Below, in pieces: positions 26,988-35,284 of a stretch of DNA of 53,655 nt. Source of the DNA: Vicinamibacterales bacterium (lineage in GTDB: Bacteria > Acidobacteriota > Vicinamibacteria > Vicinamibacterales > UBA2999); assembly GCA_041659285.1 (NCBI GenBank), contig JBAZYO010000024.1:1-53655 (forward strand), given 5' to 3'. The notes below the pieces were generated by a model that saw only the letters and a program-made list of their open reading frames with translations, was not told the DNA's origin and made no database searches. The position numbers and the translations under genes are program-made. How positions within the stretch are numbered: position 1 is the first letter of the stretch; every line of letters starts with the position of its first letter.

Positions 26988-28937
26988 TCAAGCCAGCAGT
27001 TCGGCCAGGGCCCTCAGCAACTGCTCGCGGCTGAACGGCTTCTGGAGAAAACGCGTGTGGGGCTCCGCCTGGTAGTGAAGAGGGAGGTGGCCGTCGGTGT
27101 AGCCGGACATCAACAACGCCTTCATGTGCGGGTAGTGGAGGCGAGCCGCCTCGATGAAGGCCGGACCGCTGGTCTGAGGCAACACGACATCGCTGACGAT
27201 GAGGTCGAAGGCGGCGGCGGTTGACTTGAGCACGGCGAGGCCTTCGTTGCCGTCTCCGGCGGTCACCACGTCAAACCCGGCCGCGGTCAGGAATTCGGCA
27301 ACCAGCTCGCGCACCGGCTCTTCGTCTTCGACCAGGAGCACGCGGCCGTGTCCGCGGGGAACGGGCCCCAGCGGTTCGTTGACCGCCGCCTCCACGGGCC
27401 GCTCGCCGGTGGCCGGCAGCATGATGGTGACCGTCGCACCCGCGCCCGGCGCGCTCTCGAGCCAGATGTATCCACCGCTCTGCTTGACGATGCCGTAGAC
27501 CGTGGACAGGCCGAGGCCGGTGCCCTTTGCCGGATCCTTCGTCGAGAAGAACGGCTCGAAGGCCTTGCTGACGGTGGCAGCATCCATGCCGATGCCGGTG
27601 TCACGCACGGTCAGCGAAACGTAGTGGCCTGGTGGCGCGAATGCCGCCGACGATCCGACCTGGAATGGCTCAGGGAGGAACACGTTGGCGGTTTCGATCC
27701 CGAGCGACCCACCCTCCGGCATCGCATCCCGCGCGTTGACCACGAGGTTCAGCAGCACCTGCTCCATCTGGCTGGGGTCGACCTTCACCGGGTACAACTC
27801 GTGTGCCGGCCGGATCACCATCCGGATGTCCTCGCCGATGACACGCGACAGCATCCGCTCGGTGGCTTCGAGTGCCCTGTTCAGATCGACGATCTCCGGC
27901 TGCAGCACCTGGCGCCGGCTGAACGCCAGGAGCTGGCGGGTGAGCGCCGCGGCCCGATCGACGGTCTCCTTGAGGCCGACCAGGTGCCGGCGGCGAGGCG
28001 CCGCATCCTCGCCGTCGAGCAGCCGTTCGGCGTATCCGCCAATGACCATGAGGAGGTTGTTGAAATCGTGGGCGATCCCGCCGGCGAGGCGGCCCACCGC
28101 GTCCTGCTTCTGCACCCGATGGAGCTGCCGCGCCAGCTCGCGGTTCTCCTCGACGGCGCGCTGCGCCAACCGCCGCTCGGTCGCGTCCCTGATGATGGCA
28201 ATGACGCGCAGTGACTTGCCCGACCCGAGCGGGCTCAACCCGACCTCGACCGGGAACGTCGTCCCGTCGGACCGTAACCCGATCAGTTCGGCCCGCTCTC
28301 CCATCGGTCTCAACTGTGGATGTTCGGCGAACGCCTCGCGCGCGGCGACGTGCGCGAGGCGCGCGCGCCCGGGCATCAGGATTTCAACTGGTTGATTGAT
28401 GAGGTCCGCCGGTGCGTATCCGAACAGCTGCCCACAAGCCTGGTTCGCCAGCATGATGCAGCCGTGCGCATCGGTGACGAGCACGCCGTCGGCGGTCGCG
28501 TCGAACAACTCGCGAAAGTCTTGCGTCCCGGCAATGTGGCCCGCTTCGCGGTGATTGAGACCGACGCGACGGATGGCGAATCCCGCCGTCGCGCACAACT
28601 GCCGGGGGTTGACCGGCTTGATCAGATACGCGAACGGGCCGACGGCTGCTGCCCGAGCCATCGTCTCCGGGTCGGCGGCACCGGTGACAAACAGGACCGG
28701 CGTGCGGCGGCGGCCGTTCAGTGCCACCGCCAACGCGATGCCATCGATCGCGCCTTGGAGGCCGATGTCCAGCACGACGAGGTCGGGGTGCCGGACACCG
28801 GCGGCGACCAGGGCGTCGGCTCCGCTGGTCACCGTCACCGGTACCTCGAAGCCGCCGGCGACCAGAATGTCGCGGAACTCTCGCGCGATCAGCAGATCGT
28901 CCTCGACGACCAGCACGCGGCCTCGTGATTTCATCAC
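26988..28937 (-). CDS. Soluble hybrid histidine kinase (REC-PAS-HK-REC)
   Basis: A 649-residue signalling protein with receivers at both ends: REC1 about 7-125 (VLVVEDDLLIARE, LVVLDIGLQGA), PAS about 145-265 (LFDATADGVLVTDAHGCI), HisKA with GIAHDFNNLLMVIGGYAERL, HATPase with TVRDTGIGMDAAT and GTGLGLSTVYGIVKQ, then REC2 about 530-645 (LLVEDEEPVRELVAEF, LIVSDVVLPQ). No TM segments. The N-terminal receiver suggests input from another kinase. It is followed upstream by a second kinase gene and a LuxR-type regulator on the same strand, forming a phosphorelay-like cluster. Confidence 0.93.
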   Translation of the reverse strand: MMKSRGRVLVVEDDLLIAREFRDILVAGGFEVPVTVTSGADALVAAGVRHPDLVVLDIGLQGAIDGIALAVALNGRRRTPVLFVTGAADPETMARAAAVGPFAYLIKPVNPRQLCATAGFAIRRVGLNHREAGHIAGTQDFRELFDATADGVLVTDAHGCIMLANQACGQLFGYAPADLINQPVEILMPGRARLAHVAAREAFAEHPQLRPMGERAELIGLRSDGTTFPVEVGLSPLGSGKSLRVIAIIRDATERRLAQRAVEENRELARQLHRVQKQDAVGRLAGGIAHDFNNLLMVIGGYAERLLDGEDAAPRRRHLVGLKETVDRAAALTRQLLAFSRRQVLQPEIVDLNRALEATERMLSRVIGEDIRMVIRPAHELYPVKVDPSQMEQVLLNLVVNARDAMPEGGSLGIETANVFLPEPFQVGSSAAFAPPGHYVSLTVRDTGIGMDAATVSKAFEPFFSTKDPAKGTGLGLSTVYGIVKQSGGYIWLESAPGAGATVTIMLPATGERPVEAAVNEPLGPVPRGHGRVLLVEDEEPVRELVAEFLTAAGFDVVTAGDGNEGLAVLKSTAAAFDLIVSDVVLPQTSGPAFIEAARLHYPHMKALLMSGYTDGHLPLHYQAEPHTRFLQKPFSREQLLRALAELLA

Positions 28938-28946
28938 CTCACCGTG

Positions 28947-30023
28947 TCACGTGAGGTTGCTCAGGCGGATGGCGACGGTCGTCCCCGGCGCGCCATCGAC
29001 CGCGATCGTGCCGCCCGACTGTTCGACCAGGCTCTCGACCAGCTGCAACCCCATCGCCTGCTGCCGGCGCTCGGCGAGGTCCGGCGGCAGCCCGATGCCG
29101 TTGTCGGCAACAGTCAGCTGGAACGAGGCGCCGTCGCCGGACCGCGTGAGCGTCACCGTCACGTCTCCCGAGCCTTCCGGAAACGCATGCTCGAGGCTGT
29201 TCGAAATGAGCTCGTTGACGATCAGGCCGAGGCGGGTGGCGGTGTCAAATGACACGTCAACCCGCTCCAGATGGGTGTGAAACCGCACCAGGGCGGGATC
29301 GATGTCGTGGGTGTGTTGGATCTCCTCGATCAGCCGCCAGCCGTATTCCTGCAAGTTGACGCGGGCGGAGCCGAATTGCTGGAAGCCCTCGGGAGCGCGG
29401 CTCTCCGCCTGCCAGAGCAGGTCGTGGACCAGGGCCATGGCGCGTACCTGGTCTCGCGTCTTCTCGAGTGCGGCCGCCGCGTCCGGATCCGCGATCGTCG
29501 TCTTGCGAAGGTTGAGCAGGCTCGACATCACTTGCAGGTTGTTCTTGGTGCGGTGGTGAAGTTCCTTGCGCAGCAGGTTGCTGGTGTCGAGCAACGATCG
29601 GAGTTCGGCGTTTGCGTTCCGGCGTACCGAGACATCGCGGACGCTGGCGATGACGAGCAGTTCGTTGGGCGTGCGGAGGGGACTCAGGCTGACCTCGATG
29701 GCGAACTCGGAGCTGTCCTTGCGGCGGCCCATCAGGTCGCGTCCAGAGGCCATGACGCAGATCTTTGGCCGCGCTTCGTAGCGTTCGCGGCTCAACTGGT
29801 GCGGACCGCGCAGCGCCTCGGGCATGAGCACTTCGACCTCGACGCCGGTCAATTCGCCGGGCGCATAGCCGAACATGCCGGCCAGTTGCGTGTTCGCGAG
29901 CAACATGCGACCGGCTGAATCGACCACGGCAATGCCGTCCGGGACCGCATTGAGGACGCCTTCACAGGTGCGGGTGAGGGATTCGGTTGACTGCGAGTCT
30001 CTAGGGGGATTCGGCGCCGCCAT
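28947..30023 (-). CDS. PAS histidine kinase with HisKA_2 dimerisation domain
   Basis: A 358-residue soluble kinase. PAS about 20-135 (VLNAVPDGIAVVDSAGRMLL), then HisKA_2 with KELHHRTKNNLQVMSSLLNL, in which the first His of HHRTKNN is the phosphoacceptor. The HATPase has LIVNELISNSLEHAFPEG and VADNGIGLP. HisKA_2 kinases commonly pair with receiver-only or HTH-output regulators, and the adjacent LuxR-type regulator is a good candidate. It lies 10 bases from the hybrid kinase gene. Confidence 0.92.
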   Translation of the reverse strand: MAAPNPPRDSQSTESLTRTCEGVLNAVPDGIAVVDSAGRMLLANTQLAGMFGYAPGELTGVEVEVLMPEALRGPHQLSRERYEARPKICVMASGRDLMGRRKDSSEFAIEVSLSPLRTPNELLVIASVRDVSVRRNANAELRSLLDTSNLLRKELHHRTKNNLQVMSSLLNLRKTTIADPDAAAALEKTRDQVRAMALVHDLLWQAESRAPEGFQQFGSARVNLQEYGWRLIEEIQHTHDIDPALVRFHTHLERVDVSFDTATRLGLIVNELISNSLEHAFPEGSGDVTVTLTRSGDGASFQLTVADNGIGLPPDLAERRQQAMGLQLVESLVEQSGGTIAVDGAPGTTVAIRLSNLT

Positions 30024-30167
30024 GTCGAAACATCTGCCTCACAATGGTTCAATTCCGGCCAACAACGGGCCAGTAAAGGTCTTGTGAATCAATGAGTTAC
30101 GAATTATTGTTCAAAACGCGGTGAGTCTGGCCCAACTGGCGGCGTCCGTCAAGCCCCAACGCGAAAT

Positions 30168-30869
30168 CTAGCCGCGTCGTCGCGCCCATTCGATGAGCTC
30201 GCCCTGCGAATGGACGTCCAGCTTGCGATAGATGTTCTTGAGGTGATTGCGCACGGTGTGCGGGCTCAAGCTGACGGCTTGGGCGATCGTCGAGACCCGC
30301 GCGTTGTTGACCAGGCGGGTCATGATGTCGCGCTCCCTCCGCGTCAGGGTGGCGACATCAGGGTCGGACTGCCAGGAGGTGGTGGGTTCGACGCCGATCT
30401 CCCTGAGCACAGTCGCGATGTTCTGGAGGCCCGCTTCCATCGCCTCGCTGCGCTGCGAGGCGCGGGCCAACCGCGACCGCGCCACTGCCTTCCGGATGGC
30501 GAGCGTGGCAACACAGTGCAGTTGCCGGTCGTTGAACGGCTTGAGCACGTAGCCCATGACGTTGGTTGAGGCCACCCGCTCGAGCGTTGCGGCGTCGACA
30601 TGTCCGGTCACGTAGACGATCGGGATGTCACCGCCGCTCGCGATCCGGGAAGCGACCTGAACACCGTCGAGATCGCCGCTCAGCCCGATGTCCATGATCA
30701 CCAGGCTCGGCTTGTGACGCTCGATCTGTTCCAGTGCCTCGCGGCCAGACCCCGCCAGCCCAAGGACCGAGAAGCCAGCTCGCTGCAGACTCTGCTGCAG
30801 GTCCTTGGCGATGGCCCACTCGTCTTCCACGATCACGACGGTCGGATTGATTCTTTTCAATTGAGCCAT
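30168..30869 (-). CDS. NarL/LuxR-family response regulator
   Basis: A 233-residue regulator. Receiver about 8-125 with TVVIVEDEWAIAKDL, phospho-Asp in SLVIMDIGLSGDL and lysine in GYVLKPFNDRQ. C-terminal LuxR HTH (about 170-230) has LTRRERDIMTRLVNN and VSLSPHTVRNHLKNIYRKLD. I chose ATG 30869, which has CGGAG upstream; a TTG 93 bases earlier would add an unstructured tail. The receiver resembles AmiR/antiterminator-type regulators (GLSGDLDG). First gene of the minus-strand two-component trio. Confidence 0.9.
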   Translation of the reverse strand: MAQLKRINPTVVIVEDEWAIAKDLQQSLQRAGFSVLGLAGSGREALEQIERHKPSLVIMDIGLSGDLDGVQVASRIASGGDIPIVYVTGHVDAATLERVASTNVMGYVLKPFNDRQLHCVATLAIRKAVARSRLARASQRSEAMEAGLQNIATVLREIGVEPTTSWQSDPDVATLTRRERDIMTRLVNNARVSTIAQAVSLSPHTVRNHLKNIYRKLDVHSQGELIEWARRRG

Positions 30870-31126
30870 GACACTCCGGGCGCCGCCGCGCGCGTGTACC
30901 GCCAGCCGCGACGCCGGCCCGTGTCGCGTGCTGACGTTGGCCGAACCAGGTGTTTCACGCAATTAGTCCACGACAGGCCAGGCAGACCGGTGCTTTGCCC
31001 CACCCTCAGTCAAGGCGCCCCGTGAGCAGTACATTGGATACCACACTCGCGGCGATCTTGTTCCACGGCGAGGCGCCGCCCCCGCGGCCGGCCGGTGCCG
31101 GGCGGGTGGTGTGAGACACTACGGAG

Positions 31127-31663
31127 ATGGAGTCGACGTTTCACGCCACGACGATTCTGGCCGTGCGCCGGGACGATCGGGCGGTGCTCGCCGGAGACGG
31201 CCAGGTCACCCTCGGCAACACCGTCGTCAAGCAGAACGCCCGCAAGATCCGGCGCCTCTACAACGACAGCATCCTGGCCGGCTTTGCCGGGTCGGCCGCC
31301 GATTCCTTTGCGCTGTTCGCGCGGTTCGAGGCCAAGCTTGAGCAGTACCGCGGCAACCTCGAACGGTCGGCCGTCGAACTGGCCAAGGACTGGCGCACTG
31401 ATCGCGCGCTGCGCCGCCTCGAGGCCATGCTGATCGTGCTCGACCAGAAGTCGATGTTCCTGCTGTCGGGCACCGGCGACCTGATCGAGCCGGATGAGCC
31501 GGTGATCGGCATCGGCTCCGGCGGCGCGTTCGCGCAGGCCGCCGCCAAGGCGCTCATGCGGCACACCGCCATGAGCCCGCGCGAGATTGCCGAGCGGTCG
31601 ATGGTGATCGCCTCAGAAATCTGCATCTACACGAACAGCAACATCACCGTCGAAGAACTGTAA
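31127..31663 (+). CDS. hslV: ATP-dependent protease peptidase subunit HslV
   Basis: The 178-residue peptidase of the HslUV (ClpQY) proteasome-like complex. It has a short pro-segment (MESTFHA) and then ATTILAVRRDD, so Thr8 becomes the N-terminal nucleophile after cleavage. The remaining signatures are VLAGDGQVTLGNTVVK and, in the C-terminal half, IGIGSGGAFAQAAAKAL. Full length. It is 8 bases from hslU, so they are cotranscribed. Separated from its usual trmFO-xerC partners by about 22 kb. Confidence 0.96.
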   Translation: MESTFHATTILAVRRDDRAVLAGDGQVTLGNTVVKQNARKIRRLYNDSILAGFAGSAADSFALFARFEAKLEQYRGNLERSAVELAKDWRTDRALRRLEAMLIVLDQKSMFLLSGTGDLIEPDEPVIGIGSGGAFAQAAAKALMRHTAMSPREIAERSMVIASEICIYTNSNITVEEL

Positions 31664-31671
31664 GCCCCCCG

Positions 31672-33048
31672 ATGTCCATTCCCCTTCCCGAGCGCTCGTC
31701 CACGTTCATTGATTCGCTGACGCCACGCCAGATCGTGGCCGAGCTCGACAAGTACGTGGTCGGGCAGGCCAAGGCGAAGCGGGCCGTGGCCATCGCGCTG
31801 CGCAACCGGCTGCGACGGCAGAAGCTGCCGGCGGAGCTGGCCGAAGACGTGGCGCCCAAGAACATCCTGATGATCGGGCCGACCGGCGTCGGCAAGACCG
31901 AGATTGCGCGCCGCCTGGCGCGGCTGGCGCAATCGCCGTTCATCAAGGTCGAAGCCTCGAAGTTCACCGAGGTCGGCTACGTCGGCCGCGACGTCGAGTC
32001 GATGGTCCGCGACCTGGTGGAGCTGGCGGTCAGCATGGTCCGCGACGAGCGGATCGAGGAAGTGCGGGCCAAGGCCGAATTGAACACCGAGGAGCGGCTG
32101 CTGGACCTGCTGCTGCCGCCGCGCCCGGCCGCGCCCGACGAAGACCCCGGCCGCATTCGCGACGAGATGCACGACACCCGCCAGCGGATGCGCGAGCAGC
32201 TGCGCGAGGGCAAGCTCGACGAGCGGTTCGTCGAGATCGAGGTGCAGGAGAAGTCGTTCCCGTCGATCGAGTTGATCACCGGGTCGTCGATGGAGGAAGT
32301 CGGCGTCAACCTGCGCGACATGATGCCGGGGATGTTCCAGGGCCGCTCGAAGCGCCGGCGCGTGACGGTGGCCGACGCGCGCCAGCGGCTGAGCGGCGAG
32401 GAAGAGCAGAAGCTGATCGACATGGAGGCCGTCGCCGCGGCCGCGGTGGACCGCGTCGAGCAGGCCGGGATCATCTTCGTGGACGAGATCGACAAGATCG
32501 CCGGCCGCGAAGGCAGCCACGGTCCCGAGGTCAGCCGCGAGGGCGTGCAACGCGACATCCTGCCGATTGTCGAGGGCACTACCGTCAACACCAAGCACGG
32601 CATGGTCCGCACCGACCACATCCTGTTCATCGCCGCCGGCGCGTTTCACGTCTCGAAGCCGTCGGACTTGATCCCCGAGCTCCAGGGCCGCTTTCCGATC
32701 CGGGTCGAGCTCGAGGCGCTCGGGCAGGCCGAGTTCGTCCGCATCCTCACCGAGCCGAAGAGCGCGTTGATCAAGCAGTACGTCGCGCTGATGGCCACCG
32801 AGGGCGTGGACCTCAAGTTCACCGAAGACGGCGTCGCCACCATCGCGGAATTCGCCACCACCGTTAACGAGCGGACCGAGAACATCGGCGCCCGCCGCCT
32901 GCACACGGTGATGGAGCGGCTGCTCGACGAGGTGTCGTTCGACGCGCCAACCCTCGAGGACAAATCGATTACCATTGACGCGGCATACGTGCGCCGCATG
33001 CTCGCCGACATCGTCAAGAACGAAGACTTGTCCCGCTACATCCTGTGA
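31672..33048 (+). CDS. hslU: HslU ATPase subunit
   Basis: The AAA+ unfoldase that feeds substrates to HslV. 458 residues with Walker A GPTGVGKT (69-76), Walker B IIFVDEIDKIAGREG, the intermediate I-domain (about 110-235) and the conserved C-terminus EDLSRYIL that docks into HslV. The ESMVRDLVE and EVGYVGRDV motifs are as in other HslU proteins. Complete and intact. The stop is followed 4 bases later by a 52-bp tandem repeat. Confidence 0.97.
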   Translation: MSIPLPERSSTFIDSLTPRQIVAELDKYVVGQAKAKRAVAIALRNRLRRQKLPAELAEDVAPKNILMIGPTGVGKTEIARRLARLAQSPFIKVEASKFTEVGYVGRDVESMVRDLVELAVSMVRDERIEEVRAKAELNTEERLLDLLLPPRPAAPDEDPGRIRDEMHDTRQRMREQLREGKLDERFVEIEVQEKSFPSIELITGSSMEEVGVNLRDMMPGMFQGRSKRRRVTVADARQRLSGEEEQKLIDMEAVAAAAVDRVEQAGIIFVDEIDKIAGREGSHGPEVSREGVQRDILPIVEGTTVNTKHGMVRTDHILFIAAGAFHVSKPSDLIPELQGRFPIRVELEALGQAEFVRILTEPKSALIKQYVALMATEGVDLKFTEDGVATIAEFATTVNERTENIGARRLHTVMERLLDEVSFDAPTLEDKSITIDAAYVRRMLADIVKNEDLSRYIL

Positions 33049-33052
33049 CCCC

Positions 33053-33158
33053 TTCGACTCGCGTCGCCGCGGTGCCACCGCGCCGACTCTCGCTCAGGGC
33101 AGGCCATTCGACTCGCGTCGCCGCGATGCCTTCGCGCCGGCGCTCGCTCAGGGCAGGC
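33053..33158 (+). repeat. 52-bp tandem repeat (two copies)
   Basis: Copies at 33053-33104 and 33107-33158 begin TTCGACTCGCGTCGCCGCG and end CTCGCTCAGGGCAGGC; they differ at 5 of 52 positions. The second copy contains the ATG (33126) and the basic part of the next gene's signal peptide. The TTCGACTCG...CTCAGGGCAGGC ends resemble a palindromic intergenic repeat family common in many genomes. Confidence 0.85.
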
Positions 33159-34496
33159 GCAGCCGCAGCGTTGATCGTGATCGTCGTGACCGCCGCGTGC
33201 GGCAAGAAGGGGCCGCCGCTGGCGCCCTTCGTGCGCGTGCCGGCGGCGGTCGCCGAGGTCGCCGTGCAGCGGCTGGGCGACCAGGTCTACGTTTCGTTCC
33301 CGGTGCCAAGCGCCAACGTTGACGGCCAGCAGCCGGCGGACATCGCCTCGCTCGAGGTCTACGCGATCACCGCCACCCGCCCGCCCGAGACCGACGAACA
33401 ACGCAAGCTCGCCACGTTGATCGCCACGCTGCCGGTCCGCCCGATCATGCCGGAGCTGCCACCGGCCGCCGGTGGTGTCGAGGTGCCGCCGCTGCCGGCG
33501 CCGCCGGGCATCGATCGCGCCGCGCGCGCCGTGGTGAAAGAGACCCTCACTCCCGACCTGCACGTGGCGGTGGAGCTGCCGCTCCCCAAGGGCGCCGTGG
33601 CGCCGATCAAGGCGGCGGACGAAGAACCGGTGGCGGGCCCGTTGGTGGCGCCGGCCCCGGCGCAACAGCCGCGGCGCTACTACTTCGTGATCGGTGTGAG
33701 CCCGCGCGGGCGGAAGGCGCCGGCTTCGCCGCCGGTGCCGGTCCCGCTGGATGCGGCCAGCTCGGCGCCTGGCGCGCCGCAGGTCACCTTCACCGAGACG
33801 GCCATGACCATCAAGTGGTCGCCTTCACCGGACGCGCGCTCGGCGACGTTCGCCGAACCCATCGCGCCACTGGTGGTGCCCGTACCTGGCAATGCCTCGC
33901 CGGCCGCCCTCACCCCGCTGGCGCCGATCGCGCCGCTGCTGGTCGCGAAGTCATTGGGCTTCCAGTCCGAAGCCACGACCTATCACCTGTTCGAGGTGGC
34001 CGCTGCCGACGTTGCCGGCGATCCGTTCGCGATCACGGTGCCGGCGGCGCTCACGCCGCAGCCGCTCGCCGTCACCGAGTACGTGATCCCGAGCGTGACC
34101 TTCGGTGTGGAGCGCTGCTTCGTGGTGCGGCCGGTTGAACGCGTGGCCGGCGCCGTGGTGCAGGGGCCCGCATCACCCAGGACGTGCGTGACCCCGGCGG
34201 ACACCTTCCCGCCTGCAGCGCCGCTGTCGCTGGCGGCGATTGTGGGGGAGGGCGTGATTAGCCTGATCTGGGAGCCCAATACCGAGAAGGACCTTGCCGG
34301 CTACCTGGTCTTGCGCGGGGACGCGCCCGGTGACACACTTCGAGCGATAACGCCGGAGCCGGTCGTGGGCACGACCTATCGCGACACCACCGCGCGCGCG
34401 GGCACGCGATACGTGTACGTCGTCGTGGCGGTTGACCGGGCCACGCCGCAGAATGTCAGCGCGCAGTCCAACCGGGTCGAAGAGACCGCGCGGTAA
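33126..34496 (+). CDS. Lipoprotein with C-terminal fibronectin III-like domain
   Basis: A 456-residue lipoprotein. The signal MPSRRRSLRAGAAAALIVIV ends TAACGKKGPP, giving lipidation at Cys25; the CGKKGPP start of the mature part is typical of LptM-like lipoproteins. The middle is Pro/Ala-rich beta structure, and the last about 95 residues (SLAAIVGEGVISLIWEPN, then DLAGYLVLRG) form a FNIII-like domain. ATG 33126 falls inside the second copy of the 52-bp repeat, so the repeat encodes the positively charged n-region. An in-frame start at 33045 would translate both copies and bury the signal, so I rejected it. Function unknown, probably surface or periplasmic. Confidence 0.75.
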   Translation: MPSRRRSLRAGAAAALIVIVVTAACGKKGPPLAPFVRVPAAVAEVAVQRLGDQVYVSFPVPSANVDGQQPADIASLEVYAITATRPPETDEQRKLATLIATLPVRPIMPELPPAAGGVEVPPLPAPPGIDRAARAVVKETLTPDLHVAVELPLPKGAVAPIKAADEEPVAGPLVAPAPAQQPRRYYFVIGVSPRGRKAPASPPVPVPLDAASSAPGAPQVTFTETAMTIKWSPSPDARSATFAEPIAPLVVPVPGNASPAALTPLAPIAPLLVAKSLGFQSEATTYHLFEVAAADVAGDPFAITVPAALTPQPLAVTEYVIPSVTFGVERCFVVRPVERVAGAVVQGPASPRTCVTPADTFPPAAPLSLAAIVGEGVISLIWEPNTEKDLAGYLVLRGDAPGDTLRAITPEPVVGTTYRDTTARAGTRYVYVVVAVDRATPQNVSAQSNRVEETAR

Positions 34497-34528
34497 TCAC
34501 CAATCACGACCACACGAAGACGGGACGC

Positions 34529-35284
34529 ATGGATCGCATTTATCGAGTGAAGCAGGGGATGGGCGGGCGCTACGCGGTGGAGCGCGGCGGCAACCTGTTC
34601 TGGTTGCGCGGCGACGTGTTCGGCACTTACGAACCGGGCGACGAAATTCCGGCCGGGTCGGCGCTGAAGTTCCTGGCGCCGGTGCAGCCGTCGATCGTGG
34701 TGTGCATCGGCCTGAACTACAAGGACCACGCCGCGGAGATGAAGAAGAAGCTCCCGGACGAGCCGCTGGTGTTCCTGAAGCCGGCGACGACGGTGATTGG
34801 CCCGGACGAGCCGATTCGGCTCCCCGGCTGGGCCGGCCGCATCGAGCACGAGGCCGAGATGGCGGTGGTGATCGGCAAGCGCGCCTCGCAGGTCAAGGCC
34901 GCCGACGCCATGGACTACATCCTCGGTGTGACGTGCTTGTGTGACGTCACCGCGCGCGAGTTGCAGGTCAACGACGTGCAGTACTCACGCGCCAAGGGCT
35001 TCGACACTTTCGCGCCCCTCGGCCCCTGCATCGCGGTCGGCCTCGACCCGTCAGCCCTCGAGATTGAAGGCTGGGTCAACGGCGAGCGGCGCCACCACTC
35101 GAACACCCGCGAGCTGATCTTCCCGGTGCCGTACCTGGTCGAGCACGTTTCCCGGTTCATGACCCTCCAGCCCGGTGACGTGATCACGACCGGCACCCCG
35201 TCAGGCGTGGGGCCGCTGGTGCCCGGCGATCGCATGATGGTCAAGGTCGAAGGCGTCGGCACGCTCAGCAACCCGTGTCAATGA
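34529..35284 (+). CDS. Fumarylacetoacetate hydrolase family protein
   Basis: A 251-residue soluble enzyme of the FAH superfamily, which cleaves or decarboxylates acyl-pyruvate/2-oxo acid compounds in aromatic degradation. Metal ligands are visible: the EHEAEMAVVIG segment gives the two Glu, and CDVTARELQ gives the Asp. Further signatures are GLNYKDHAAEM, FLKPATTVIGP and GDVITTGTPSGVGPL. The product could be an acylpyruvase or oxaloacetate tautomerase; sequence does not decide. Its TGA overlaps the ATG of the carboxyltransferase gene (ATGA at 35281-35284), so the two are coupled. Confidence 0.9.
   Translation: MDRIYRVKQGMGGRYAVERGGNLFWLRGDVFGTYEPGDEIPAGSALKFLAPVQPSIVVCIGLNYKDHAAEMKKKLPDEPLVFLKPATTVIGPDEPIRLPGWAGRIEHEAEMAVVIGKRASQVKAADAMDYILGVTCLCDVTARELQVNDVQYSRAKGFDTFAPLGPCIAVGLDPSALEIEGWVNGERRHHSNTRELIFPVPYLVEHVSRFMTLQPGDVITTGTPSGVGPLVPGDRMMVKVEGVGTLSNPCQ

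Noticed and set aside
34432..34944. Overlapping forward reading in another frame across the FAH gene
   Set aside because: Low-complexity shadow of the FAH gene in a different frame.
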